DNA from: Actinomycetes bacterium
GTDB taxonomy: Bacteria; Actinomycetota; Acidimicrobiia; Acidimicrobiales; Palsa-688
NCBI GenBank assembly: GCA_021850325.1
Contig: JAJZMF010000048.1
Span: 62,001-126,000 of the forward strand
Direction of reading: 5' to 3'
Length of the DNA: 64,000 bases
Positions 48,612 through 56,511 of this stretch are shown one piece after another. Made by a program: the position numbers and the translations under genes. The stretch's first letter is position 1. Each line of letters starts with the position of its first letter. The notes beneath the pieces are model-generated. The model was not told the origin of the DNA and made no database searches. It saw only the letters and a program-made list of their open reading frames with translations.

Positions 48612-49469
48612 TCAGTCACCTCCCTCGGCACAGGCGAGCTCCACCGTCCTGGCCACCATGGCGTCCACCTGGGCCGGCTCGACCTCCAGGCCCGGCCGTA
48701 GTTCGAAGAAGAACTCCCGGTTACCTCTCGCCCCCTTGAGGGGGGAAACGGTGGCGGCGACCAGGCCGGCCCCACCCACCTGGAAGGCCCGCGCCACATC
48801 GCCCATGCTCAGCGCCCACAACGCCGGGTCGCGCACCACGCCCCGGCCCCGGGAGGCCGCAGCCCGGCCCACCTCGAACTGGGGCTTCACCAGTGCCACC
48901 ACCGAGCCCCCGGGCGCCACCAGGGAGACCAGGGGAGCTGCGACGGTGCGCAGGGAAATGAACGACAGATCGGCGACCACGAGGTCGAAAGCTACCCCAC
49001 CGAGCTCATCCAGGCGCGCGTTGCGGATGTTGTAACGCTCCACCACACGCACGCGGGCGTCGGAGCGGACAGACGTGGCCAGCTGGCCGAAGCCCACGTC
49101 GACCGCCCAGACCTCGCTTGCACCCCGCTGCAGCATGCAGTCCGTGAAGCCGCCGGTCGAGGCACCGGCGTCCAGTGCCCGCCGGCCCTGCACCGTGGTG
49201 CCGAAGGCGGTCAAGGCCCCGTCGAGCTTGTCCCCGCCCCGCCCCACGAAGCGTGAAGGTGGGCCGCAGACCAGCACGGGCTCCCCCGGCGCCACCTGAC
49301 GCCCCGGCTTCTCCGCCACGGCGCCGGTCACGAGAACACGACCGGCAGCGATCAGCGCTGCAGCCTCAGCGCGGCTGGGCACCAGGCCACGCGCCACCAG
49401 TTCCGCGTCCAGGCGTCGCCGGGCGGACGTCGTATCAGGCCTGACCGTCGGAGCGCGGGCGCCCCCCAC
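48612..49469 (-). CDS. tlyA: TlyA-type rRNA 2'-O-methyltransferase (S4 + FtsJ fold)
   Basis: 285 residues from a GTG at 49469; the exact start is uncertain because no good ribosome binding site is seen and the N-terminus overlaps the small upstream gene by 35 bp. S4 domain RRRLDAELVARGLVPSRAEA at about 25-65, then VGRGGDKLDGAL (catalytic Lys), DAGASTGGFTDCML (SAM), VVADLSFISL (Asp) and LVKPQFEVG (Lys/Glu). In mycobacteria TlyA methylates 16S and 23S rRNA and loss confers capreomycin resistance. Usual partner of nadK and recN. Confidence 0.92.
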   Translation of the reverse strand: MGGARAPTVRPDTTSARRRLDAELVARGLVPSRAEAAALIAAGRVLVTGAVAEKPGRQVAPGEPVLVCGPPSRFVGRGGDKLDGALTAFGTTVQGRRALDAGASTGGFTDCMLQRGASEVWAVDVGFGQLATSVRSDARVRVVERYNIRNARLDELGGVAFDLVVADLSFISLRTVAAPLVSLVAPGGSVVALVKPQFEVGRAAASRGRGVVRDPALWALSMGDVARAFQVGGAGLVAATVSPLKGARGNREFFFELRPGLEVEPAQVDAMVARTVELACAEGGD

Positions 49470-49689
49470 CGGGCCGTGCCCATGCGGCCGCCAGCTGTCG
49501 CCGCACCACGGCCACCCCGTCAGCGGCAGCAGTGCGGACGTCGTCGACGACGGGGCCCAGGCGCTCGCCCAGCTGCCCGGCACCCATGCCCACAGTCGAC
49601 CGGACCGAACGACAGCCTCCTACGACAACCGCTCTGCCCAAGGCAACCCCGGCCCTGCCCAGGCGACGAAGGTCCTCGTCTGTGCCCAT
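49435..49689 (-). CDS. Small hypothetical protein, head of the tlyA operon
   Basis: 84 residues, ATG at 49689. MGTDEDLRRLGRAGVALGRA leads into amphipathic helices with repeated Val/Ala (QLGERLGPVVDDVRTAAADGVAVV) and a basic tail. A TACACT box six bases upstream of the ATG supports it as the first, leaderless gene of the tlyA-nadK-recN run. Family not recognised; phasin- or coiled-coil-like helices. Confidence 0.6.
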   Translation of the reverse strand: MGTDEDLRRLGRAGVALGRAVVVGGCRSVRSTVGMGAGQLGERLGPVVDDVRTAAADGVAVVRRQLAAAWARPGGGRPRSDGQA

Positions 49690-49695
49690 GGCCAA

Positions 49696-49701
49696 AGTGT
49701 A
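49696..49701 (-). promoter_or_regulatory. Leaderless -10 box before the tlyA operon
   Basis: TACACT, six bases before the ATG at 49689; this is the only promoter-like element found for the run down to recN. Confidence 0.45.
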
Positions 49702-49744
49702 CGGCCGGGAGGAGGGCACCAGGGCACCTCCTCCCGGCAGCAGC

Positions 49745-50935
49745 TCAGTCCCAGATGGCGAGGCCGCTCGAGGGGTCGAAGAACTGCAGGTGCTCGGTGT
49801 CGACCAGGAAGGTTGCCCTGGTGCCGCCGTGCAGCTCCGAACGGGGCGACACCCGGGCGACGCCCTCGGCCTTGCTGCCCACCAGGCCGGCCAGGGAACC
49901 GAGCTCGTCGGCACCTGTGGCCGCCTCGGTGTCCTCGGAGCGAGCGCTCGCCGCGTCGATGAGGAAGTGCACCTGGAGCTCGTTGCCCAGGGCCTCCACG
50001 AGCTCGACGTCCGCGACCAGCGTGCTGCCCGGAGGCACCGACGAGGCCAGGGCGGCGTCCGCGAGGTGCTCGGGACGCAGGCCGACGACCAGCTTCTGGT
50101 CCCGGAAGGCCCCGAGCCGGGGCCGGGCGACCATGACGCTCGGGGGCAGGTTGAGAACCTGGGAACCGATCCGCACCTCGTCGCCGGCAGCCGACAACGA
50201 GCCTTCGTACAGGTTCATGGCAGGCGACCCGATGAACGCAGCGACGAACACGTTGTCGGGCCGCTCGTAGAGCGCCTGCGGCGTGCCGACCTGCTGCAAC
50301 CGGCCCTTGTGGAGGACGGCCACCCTGTCACCCATGGTCATGGCCTCGGTCTGGTCGTGGGTCACGTAGAACGTCGCCACACCGACCCGGCGCTGGATGC
50401 GGGAGATCTCAGCGCGCATCTGCACCCTCATCTTGGCGTCCAGGTTCGAAAGCGGCTCGTCCATGAGGAACACGGACGGCTCACGCACGATGGCCCGGCC
50501 CATCGCCACCCTCTGGCGTTGGCCACCGGAGAGCTGGGCCGGCTTGGACCCGAGGTACTCGCTCAGGCCCAGCAGCGACGCTGCGTCCTTGACCTTGCGC
50601 TCGATCTCACCCTTGGAGACCTTGCGCAGCTTGAGCGAGAACCCGATGTTCTCCGCCACGGTCATGTGCGGGTAAAGGGCGTAGCTCTGGAACACCATCG
50701 CCACGTTGCGGTCCTTCGGGGCCAGGTCGTTCACCACCCGGCCCCCCATTGTCAGGGTCCCCGAGGTGATCTCCTCCAGCCCTGCGACCATGCGCAGGGC
50801 GGTGGTCTTCCCCGACCCCGAAGGGCCCACCATGACCATCAGCTCTCCCTCGGCCACGTCGAGGTCCAGCCCCGTCACTGCTGGCAGGCCGTTGGGGTAG
50901 ACCTTGGTCACCTTGTCGAGCTTCACGGTTGCCAT
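49745..50935 (-). CDS. Sugar-type ABC importer ATPase (MsmK/UgpC/MalK family), orphan
   Basis: 396 residues, ATG with GGAGGT three bases upstream. Walker A GPSGSGKT at 38-45, Q-loop MVFQSYALYPHM, signature LSGGQRQRVAMGRAI, Walker B LMDEPLSNLDAKMR, H in THDQTEAM; C-terminal MalK-type regulatory OB domain (VVGLRPEHL). No permease or binding protein adjoins it, as with MsiK/MsmK, shared ATPases that power several carbohydrate importers. Such a role is likely here (inference). Confidence 0.92.
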   Translation of the reverse strand: MATVKLDKVTKVYPNGLPAVTGLDLDVAEGELMVMVGPSGSGKTTALRMVAGLEEITSGTLTMGGRVVNDLAPKDRNVAMVFQSYALYPHMTVAENIGFSLKLRKVSKGEIERKVKDAASLLGLSEYLGSKPAQLSGGQRQRVAMGRAIVREPSVFLMDEPLSNLDAKMRVQMRAEISRIQRRVGVATFYVTHDQTEAMTMGDRVAVLHKGRLQQVGTPQALYERPDNVFVAAFIGSPAMNLYEGSLSAAGDEVRIGSQVLNLPPSVMVARPRLGAFRDQKLVVGLRPEHLADAALASSVPPGSTLVADVELVEALGNELQVHFLIDAASARSEDTEAATGADELGSLAGLVGSKAEGVARVSPRSELHGGTRATFLVDTEHLQFFDPSSGLAIWD

Positions 50936-51081
50936 GGCACCTCCAGGTTGTCCAGTTACGGGGAACTGTGCCCCCCCACCACCCAGACGTTACATGCTCC
51001 GCGGAGCCTCGGGTATGACACATGTCTCGGGGGCCGCCCTCGCCGCCGGCCGTGGGCGTCGGCCGGGCCCGCTCCGCAGCC

Positions 51082-51882
51082 TCAGGGGGCCGTAACCGGT
51101 GGCGGCGCCAGCCCGAGGACCGAACCGACCAGGCCTGCCAGGTCGTCGGCCACGAGGTCGGGGGAAGGCTCCACCGGCAGGTCAGTTGCCTTGGTCACCC
51201 CGCTCAGCACCAGGCCGAACCTGGCGCCGGCCAGCCGGGCAAAGGCGCCGTCGGTATCGGCCCGGTCACCCACCATCCATTCCACCCCGCCATAGCGGCG
51301 GTCCACCAGCTCCACCATTGCCGTACCGGGCTTGCCCGCCACCTCGGGCTGCCGGCCGGCGGCGGTGGCGACGAAGGCGACGACCGCGCCCGCACCGGGG
51401 AGCAGGCGCTCGGGCGTGGGGAAGGTGGCGTCGGTGTTCGTGGCGATGAAGCGGGCGCCCTCCCGCACGGCCGTGGCGGCGGCCGACAGCTCTGCGTAGT
51501 CCAGCTGCAAGGTGCGCCCCACCACCAGTGCCGCCGGGTGGTCGTCAGGCGCCACGACGTCGAGGGCACGGTCGGCGAGGGCCTCGGCCAGGCCACGGTC
51601 CCCGACCATGGCCACCCGGCTCCCCGGCTCCAGCAGGGCGGCTGCCGCCTGGGCCGAGGTCGCCACGTCCTCCGGCCCGCAGGGGATCCCCACCGCTCCC
51701 AGGGCGGCGACATGCTCCCTCAGCAGGGGCCCCGAGTTGTTGGTCAGGAACACGACCCTCCGCCCGGCCGAACGCACCACAGCGACGGCCTGCGCGGCTC
51801 CGGGCAGGGCGCGGCCGGCGAGCCAGACCACGCCGTCCAGGTCCAGGGCCCAGGTGGGGGCTTGCCCGGGCTCGGCCCTCAC
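51082..51882 (-). CDS. HAD hydrolase, NagD/phosphoglycolate-phosphatase-like
   Basis: 266 residues from a GTG at 51882 overlapping the protease stop (GTGA). HAD motif I DLDGVVW with D14 and D16, motif II FLTNNSG, Lys in AGKPGTAM and motif IV MVGDRADTD. The C2a cap between motifs II and III fits NagD/PNPase-type phosphatases acting on small phosphates such as nucleotides or glycerol phosphate. Confidence 0.9.
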   Translation of the reverse strand: MRAEPGQAPTWALDLDGVVWLAGRALPGAAQAVAVVRSAGRRVVFLTNNSGPLLREHVAALGAVGIPCGPEDVATSAQAAAALLEPGSRVAMVGDRGLAEALADRALDVVAPDDHPAALVVGRTLQLDYAELSAAATAVREGARFIATNTDATFPTPERLLPGAGAVVAFVATAAGRQPEVAGKPGTAMVELVDRRYGGVEWMVGDRADTDGAFARLAGARFGLVLSGVTKATDLPVEPSPDLVADDLAGLVGSVLGLAPPPVTAP

Positions 51883-53018
51883 AGGGCGCGGGCCACGTAG
51901 GTCAGCTGGAAGCCCACGAGGGTCGTGGCCACCACCAGCACGTAGAGCCCTCCGACCAGCCAGCGCTGGTGGGCGAGAAGGCGGTAGTAGGCCCCCCCGC
52001 CCGGCGTACGCCGGGCCGACCAGCGCTTCCACAGCTCCACTCCGCCCATCACCAGGACCAGCAACAGGACAGGGCTGGGCGAGATGAAGACCAGAGCGAG
52101 GAGGCCGACGAGCCCGGCCAGCCACAGGGCCGGGTGCAGGGCGGCCGCCGCCCGGCCACCGTCGAGGGGCAGCATGGGCAGGAGGTTGAAGAGGTTGAGC
52201 ATGAAGCCGACCGCGGCCAGCTGGGTGAGGAAAACAGACCCCGTGGCATGGCCCCACAGGGCGAGCACCACGCTGGCAGCCGTCCCGAAGTAGGGACCGG
52301 CCAGGCCCGACATCGCCTCCTGGTAGGCGCTGCGCGGGCTCTCCCGCATGTTGACGAAGGCTCCCAGGAAGGGCACGAACATGGGCAGGGAGGCGCGTAC
52401 GCCCTGGCGGCGCAGCTCGATCACATGTCCCATCTCGTGCACCAGCATCAGCAGCACGAAGCCCAGGGCGAAGCTCCATCCCCACAACAGGGCGTAGGCG
52501 ACCACGGACACGAACATGGACAGCACGAGGCCCAGGTACTTGACCTTGAGGGCCAGCGCCCCGAACTTGGCGAGGAACGCAGCCAGCGCGGCCAGCGTCG
52601 TGACGACCCGTTGCCAGGCACCCCGCAGGCCGCGCCGGCGCCCGGTTGCCGGCGCTGCTGCGCCCGGGCCTCCACCGGTCGGTACCGGCGGTGCCCATGA
52701 GCCGTGCCCCTGCGCCGTCGGCTTCACGCCGGTAACTGCCCCGTCGGCAGCCGGGACGGGCCACCATGCGGAGGGCCCAGCGTGCTGTGGGGCCGGCCAG
52801 GCCACCGGGCCGGGACTGCTCGGGCCGGGACTGGTCGGGCCGGGACCGGTCGGGTACTGTGCCGCCCCGCCGGGTAGGACGTCATGAGCTGGGGCAGGGG
52901 CTCCCGTTGGCACCGGCCACACCGGGGAGCCGTACCCGCCCCGCCGCTCGTCCCGGCCGCCCTCCTGGTAGCGGTCCTCGTCGCGCCAGGCGGTGCCGGG
53001 GAGGCCGTTGAGCTCCAT
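51879..53018 (-). CDS. M50-family intramembrane metalloprotease
   Basis: 379 residues from the ATG at 53018, supported by a leaderless TATCGT box. About 125 Pro/Gly-rich cytoplasmic residues precede a cluster of membrane spans. Zinc site: HEMGH in the span LLMLVHEMGHVIEL, with third ligand in NLLPMLPLDGGRAA. This is the short site-2-protease/SREBP-like class (YdiL/Rip3-like) without CBS or PDZ domain; it cleaves substrates within the membrane. Coupled to the HAD gene. Confidence 0.88.
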   Translation of the reverse strand: MELNGLPGTAWRDEDRYQEGGRDERRGGYGSPVWPVPTGAPAPAHDVLPGGAAQYPTGPGPTSPGPSSPGPVAWPAPQHAGPSAWWPVPAADGAVTGVKPTAQGHGSWAPPVPTGGGPGAAAPATGRRRGLRGAWQRVVTTLAALAAFLAKFGALALKVKYLGLVLSMFVSVVAYALLWGWSFALGFVLLMLVHEMGHVIELRRQGVRASLPMFVPFLGAFVNMRESPRSAYQEAMSGLAGPYFGTAASVVLALWGHATGSVFLTQLAAVGFMLNLFNLLPMLPLDGGRAAAALHPALWLAGLVGLLALVFISPSPVLLLVLVMGGVELWKRWSARRTPGGGAYYRLLAHQRWLVGGLYVLVVATTLVGFQLTYVARAL

Positions 53019-53025
53019 GGCGCAC

Positions 53026-53031
53026 ACGATA
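53026..53031 (-). promoter_or_regulatory. Leaderless -10 box of the M50 protease gene
   Basis: TATCGT, seven bases before the ATG at 53018. A weaker TATCCA lies six bases before the divergent DUF1015 start, so the 90-bp gap holds two promoters. Confidence 0.45.
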
Positions 53032-53109
53032 CCGGGAGGCCGCCTCACTACCGGTGCGCCACGCGGCCCTGGAGTTGTGGTCCCGGGGGCCGCCTGGTAT
53101 CCAGGGCAC

Positions 53110-54297
53110 ATGCCTGAGCTACTCCCTTTCGCCGGCCTGCGCTTCGACCCGGGCCGGGCCGGGCCCCTCAGCCAGCTGACCTGTCCGCCCTACGACGTGA
53201 TCTCGGCGCCGCTGCGAGCTGCCCTGGCCGCGCGCAACCCGTACAACGTCGTCCGGGTGGAGCTGCCGGAAGGGCACTACCGGGAGGCCGCCGACCTGCT
53301 CGCCCGATGGGAGGGCGCGGCGGTGCTGCGCAGGGAGGGCAGCGAGGTCCTCTACGGGTACCGCATGAGCTCGGCCCTGCCTGACGGCGGGGTGCGCCAC
53401 ACGACCGGCGTGATCGGTGCCCTGGTGCTCGAGCCTCCGGGCCAGGGCATACTCCCGCACGAGCACACAACGCCCAAGGCCAAGAGCGACCGCCTCGAGC
53501 TCCTCCGTGCCACCCGCTGCAACACCTCGCCCATCTGGTGCCTTTGCGCCGAGCCGGGCCTGGTGGCCGCAGTCGGCCCACCGCCGCCATCGGCTGCTAG
53601 CTCCCTCGACGAGGAGGGCAACGAGCACCTCCTGTGGCCTATCACGTCCCCGGTCGCCCAGGCCGCTGTAGCCCGTGCAGTGGCTGCGGCCCCCCTGCTG
53701 GTCGCGGACGGGCACCACCGCTACGAGACCGCACTGGCCTACCAGGCCGAGGCCCCGGTACCGGGCAACCCGGACGAGGGCCCCGGGCCGGGGGCAGTCA
53801 TGGCCCTGGTGGTCGAGCTCTCCGAGCAGCACCTCGAGGTAAGGGCCATCCACCGGCTCGTGTCCGGGCTCCCCGGCGCCGGGGCCGTCGTGGAGGCGTT
53901 CCGCGCCGAGCACGACCTGGTCGCCTACGAGGGGCCTGCCGATGAGCTCCTGGGCACCATGGTGACAGCCGGCTCCCTGGGCCTGGTCACGGCGTCGGGC
54001 ACCTACCTGGCGCGCCCGCGCCCGGGGACGCCGTCGGCTGCCACCCCTCTCGACTCGTCCCGGGCGGACACCACCCTGGGCCGCCTGGGCCCCGCCAGCC
54101 ACGTGCTGCGCTACGAGCACGATGTGCCCGGGGCTCTTGCCGAGGTCGGGCGGGGCGACGCCCAGGCGTTGGTGCTCTGCCGCCCGGCCACGGTGGCTCA
54201 GATCGCCGCCACCGGGCGGGGGGGAGAGCGCATGCCGCCCAAGACGACGTTCTTCTGGCCCAAACCTCTCACCGGTATGGTGCTGCGGTCCTGGTGA
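53110..54297 (+). CDS. DUF1015 family protein
   Basis: 395 residues. Starts LPFAGLRFDPGRAGPL and SQLTCPPYDVIS, has NPYNVVRVELPEG, ADGHHRYETALAY and ends MPPKTTFFWPKPLTGMVLR, all hallmarks of DUF1015. Soluble, cytoplasmic. The family is widespread and its biochemical role is not settled. Confidence 0.92.
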   Translation: MPELLPFAGLRFDPGRAGPLSQLTCPPYDVISAPLRAALAARNPYNVVRVELPEGHYREAADLLARWEGAAVLRREGSEVLYGYRMSSALPDGGVRHTTGVIGALVLEPPGQGILPHEHTTPKAKSDRLELLRATRCNTSPIWCLCAEPGLVAAVGPPPPSAASSLDEEGNEHLLWPITSPVAQAAVARAVAAAPLLVADGHHRYETALAYQAEAPVPGNPDEGPGPGAVMALVVELSEQHLEVRAIHRLVSGLPGAGAVVEAFRAEHDLVAYEGPADELLGTMVTAGSLGLVTASGTYLARPRPGTPSAATPLDSSRADTTLGRLGPASHVLRYEHDVPGALAEVGRGDAQALVLCRPATVAQIAATGRGGERMPPKTTFFWPKPLTGMVLRSW

Positions 54298-54346
54298 GCC
54301 CGGCGGCACGGCGCGCGGCACGGACCGCCCCGGTGCCGGGCCGTAC

Positions 54347-54371
54347 TCAGCTCACGCTCATGTCCCCCTCA
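54347..54371 (+). promoter_or_regulatory. Direct-repeat regulator box upstream of the DUF5666 gene
   Basis: TCAGCTCACGCTCA followed after 3 bases by CCCCCTCA; CTCA recurs four times in about 25 bp, like tandem half-sites of OmpR/PhoB-type response regulators. The same 25-bp box with 21 identities occurs at 56242-56266. It lies 90 bp before the ATG. Confidence 0.5.
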
Positions 54372-54460
54372 TACTCGGGGCCCAGTATTGGGGCGGGGCC
54401 TGCGCAGCAAGGCCCCCGGGGCCTAACTGCCCCAGCCCGATTGCCTACCGGAGGTCCAGG

Positions 54461-55153
54461 ATGAACGAAAGCGGCCACGAGCAGGGCCCGGCGCGCTTCT
54501 ACCAGTTCACGCCGCCGCCACCTCCACCCGCCTCCCAACCGGCGCCCCGGCGCCGTCGGCTCACCAAGACTGCGGCCGGGCTGGCCGTGGTGCTGGGGGC
54601 AGGAGCGGGAGCGGCGGGCGTGGCCAGCATGTTCGGGGGCACTGCCCCATCGGCCCTTGCATCGACCACCGGTACCGCCAGCTCGACCACGACGACGCCA
54701 CCTGCCTCCGGCCCCCCCTGGGCCGGCTCGCCCATGCCCGCCCTGTCCCCACGCTGGGGTGGCGGCATGATGCGCGCCTGGGGCATGTTCCCCGGTGGGC
54801 GCGGCATCGTGCACGGCTCCTTCACCGTCAAGGGCCCGAACGGCGCCTACGAGACCATCAGCACCCAGCTGGGCACGGTCCAAGCCGTGAGCTCGTCGTC
54901 GCTCACCGTCAAGAGCGCCGACGGGTTCACCCAGACCTACGCCGTGGTGCCGTCCACGGTCGTGCACGCCGATTACGAGGGCGTCCTCTCGCTGAAGCAC
55001 GGCGACTCCGTGAGCGTGCAGGCCACGGTGAGCGGCTCCAACGCAACCGCCCAGTCCGTGGTCGACCTGACCCAGGTCCAGGCCAACCGCTCGAGCTGGT
55101 TGCCCCAGGGCCCGACCACCCCGTCCCCCGGGGGTGGCGCTCCTGCGGCCTGA
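54461..55153 (+). CDS. DUF5666 membrane-anchored exported protein
   Basis: 230 residues, ATG with GGAGGT six bases upstream. A Pro-rich cytoplasmic tail and RRRR precede a membrane span (AAGLAVVLGAGAGAAGVASMF). A Met/Gly-rich stretch (GGGMMRAWGMFPGG) links to a small beta domain at about 115-205, GSFTVKGPNG, TQLGTVQAVSSSSLTVKSADG, matching DUF5666. Probably extracytoplasmic and perhaps metal- or stress-linked; function unknown. Confidence 0.8.
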   Translation: MNESGHEQGPARFYQFTPPPPPPASQPAPRRRRLTKTAAGLAVVLGAGAGAAGVASMFGGTAPSALASTTGTASSTTTTPPASGPPWAGSPMPALSPRWGGGMMRAWGMFPGGRGIVHGSFTVKGPNGAYETISTQLGTVQAVSSSSLTVKSADGFTQTYAVVPSTVVHADYEGVLSLKHGDSVSVQATVSGSNATAQSVVDLTQVQANRSSWLPQGPTTPSPGGGAPAA

Positions 55154-55193
55154 GGCCGGTCACCGCCCGAGAGCCCGTTGCCACCCCCTGGGG

Positions 55194-55199
55194 TAGCCT
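55194..55199 (+). promoter_or_regulatory. Leaderless -10 box of the hydrolase gene
   Basis: TAGCCT, six bases before the ATG at 55206; no ribosome binding site. Same hexamer and spacing as before the PP2C gene. Confidence 0.5.
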
Positions 55200-55205
55200 C
55201 GGCCC

Positions 55206-55949
55206 ATGACCCACGACATGAAGGCCGAAACCGTCACCATCCGCGGTGACGGCGGTGACGAGATCGAGGCGTACCTGGCGCAACCCGTGGGGGGCGACGG
55301 CCCATTTGGTGGTGTCGTGGTCATCCACCACATGCCGGGCTACGACCGCTCGACCAAGGAGGTGGCACGGCGCTTCGCTGCCGAGGGCTACATAGCCGTC
55401 ATGCCCAACCTGTACCACCGGGAGGCCCCCGGCGCCGCACCTGACGACGCAGCGGCGGCGGCGCGGGCGCTGGGCGGCGTTCCCGACCAGCGTCTGGTGG
55501 GTGACGTCCGGGGCGCCATGAGCCACATCAAGGCCATGCCCAACAGCAACGGCAAGGTGGCCACTCTGGGCCATTGTTCCGGAGGCCGCCAGTCCTTCCT
55601 GTGCGCCGTCTCGCTCCCCCTGGACGCTGCGGTCGTCTGTTACGGCGGGGCGATCGTCAAGCCACCGCCGGCAGACTTCGCTGTGAAGATGGTCTCCCTG
55701 CTCGAGCGCTCCAAGGACCTGCAGTGCCCGTTGCTCGGCCTGTTCGGCGACGAGGACAAGTTCCCCACCCCCGAGGAGGTAGCCACCCTCTCGGCCGAGC
55801 TCCAGGAGCACGGCAAGGACTTCGAGTTCCGTTCCTACCCCGGTGCCGGCCACGCCTTCTTCGACGTGGACCGCCCCAGCTACCGGGTGGACGCAGCGCT
55901 CGACGGGTACAAGCAGATCCGGGCCTTTTTTGCCCGGACGATCGCCTGA
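55206..55949 (+). CDS. Dienelactone hydrolase family protein
   Basis: 247 residues, alpha/beta-hydrolase. The nucleophile elbow GHCSGG has Cys as in true dienelactone hydrolases; acid in GDEDKFPT and His in PGAGHAFFDV complete the triad. VIHHMPGYDRSTK supplies the oxyanion region. Cytoplasmic. Eight bases upstream of the DUF6295 gene, so probably cotranscribed. Confidence 0.92.
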   Translation: MTHDMKAETVTIRGDGGDEIEAYLAQPVGGDGPFGGVVVIHHMPGYDRSTKEVARRFAAEGYIAVMPNLYHREAPGAAPDDAAAAARALGGVPDQRLVGDVRGAMSHIKAMPNSNGKVATLGHCSGGRQSFLCAVSLPLDAAVVCYGGAIVKPPPADFAVKMVSLLERSKDLQCPLLGLFGDEDKFPTPEEVATLSAELQEHGKDFEFRSYPGAGHAFFDVDRPSYRVDAALDGYKQIRAFFARTIA

Positions 55950-55957
55950 GGCCGCCG

Positions 55958-56221
55958 ATGTGCACGTACCACACCGAGCGCGTCGACATGGCCGGTAGCA
56001 GCGGCAAAGGTGCGGACGGATGGTTCCCGCTCAGCACCGCCTCGGTGTACTTCGACCATCCTGTGCACGCGCCAGAGGCCCACACGCTCAACATCGACTT
56101 CCTCAACCCCAGCCTCGGCCCCTCGGCCCGGGTCGCGGTGGAGATGGCCCCGGCCGCTGCCGAAGCGCTCGCCCACGCCATACTCTCCGGCATCCGGGCC
56201 GGCGGAGCACTGAGCGAGTAG
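55958..56221 (+). CDS. DUF6295 family protein
   Basis: 87 residues. MCTYHTERVDMAG, SGKGADGWFPLSTASVYFDH and HTLNIDFLNPS are the family core. Small soluble protein, no signal peptide, often encoded next to hydrolases in actinobacteria. Function unknown. Last gene before the structured intergenic region. Confidence 0.82.
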   Translation: MCTYHTERVDMAGSSGKGADGWFPLSTASVYFDHPVHAPEAHTLNIDFLNPSLGPSARVAVEMAPAAAEALAHAILSGIRAGGALSE

Positions 56222-56241
56222 GGCCACCGGGACGGCGGTGT

Positions 56242-56266
56242 TCAGCTGACGCTCAGGACCTCCTCA
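56242..56266 (+). promoter_or_regulatory. Second copy of the direct-repeat regulator box
   Basis: TCAGCTGACGCTCA, three bases, CCTCCTCA; 21 of 25 bases equal to the box at 54347-54371, same orientation. Both are followed by ATTGGGG within 20-30 bp. Here no protein-coding gene follows on the plus strand, only the structured region at 56302-56399. Confidence 0.5.
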
Positions 56267-56301
56267 GGTGGCGTTGAGCCATGGGGAGCAGCATTGGGGG
56301 A

Positions 56302-56399
56302 GCAGAGACAACGCCCCGGCACGTCAACCCGGTAAGGCAACCTTCCTCCTCAACTACCTCGGGCCGAAGCCGACAAGAAGTGCCGGGACGTGTCTCTGC
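56302..56399 (+). ncRNA. Candidate structured RNA, family not recognised
   Basis: GCAGAGAC (56302-56309) pairs with GTCTCTGC (56392-56399), ACG with CGT, and CCCGGCAC (56315-56322) with GTGCCGGG (56380-56387): about 19 base pairs interrupted by one bulge and one mismatch. The 57-base loop has its own hairpin AAGG-CAA-CCTT (56334-56344). An alternative stem GGCGTTG/CAACGCC (56270-56276, 56309-56315) would compete. It lies in a 290-bp gap between convergent genes, preceded by the shared regulator box and followed by the terminator-like hairpin at 56440-56478. I compared it by eye with SAM, c-di-GMP, c-di-AMP and SRP RNAs and found no match. Strand is inferred from box orientation. Confidence 0.4.
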
Positions 56400-56439
56400 C
56401 CAGGTCTCCCCGGGCCCGGCCCCTAGGCCCGAGCGGACA

Positions 56440-56478
56440 GGCCGTCTGCCCAGTGGGCAAAGCCCCGGGCAGACGGCC
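56440..56478. terminator. Strong hairpin between convergent transcripts
   Basis: GGCCGTCTGCCC (56440-56451) and GGGCAGACGGCC (56467-56478) form a perfect 12-bp stem with a 15-base loop that can add GGGC/GCCC pairing. No T run on either side. Placed to stop the plus transcript from 56.3 kb and the 7-kb minus-strand Tad transcript, 34 bp past its last stop. Confidence 0.65.
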
Positions 56479-56511
56479 TCCAGGCCCTTACCGGCTGGCC
56501 GCGGGCGGTAG

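Noticed and set aside
56302-56399. Assigning the structured region to a SAM, c-di-AMP or c-di-GMP riboswitch
   Set aside because: Only short chance matches (GGCAACC, AACCCGGTA) were seen; conserved cores of these classes are missing and no plus-strand gene follows.
56281-56511. 76-residue plus-strand open frame in the structured gap
   Set aside because: No ribosome binding site, Ser/Pro/Arg-rich, and it runs through the stem and the terminator hairpin.
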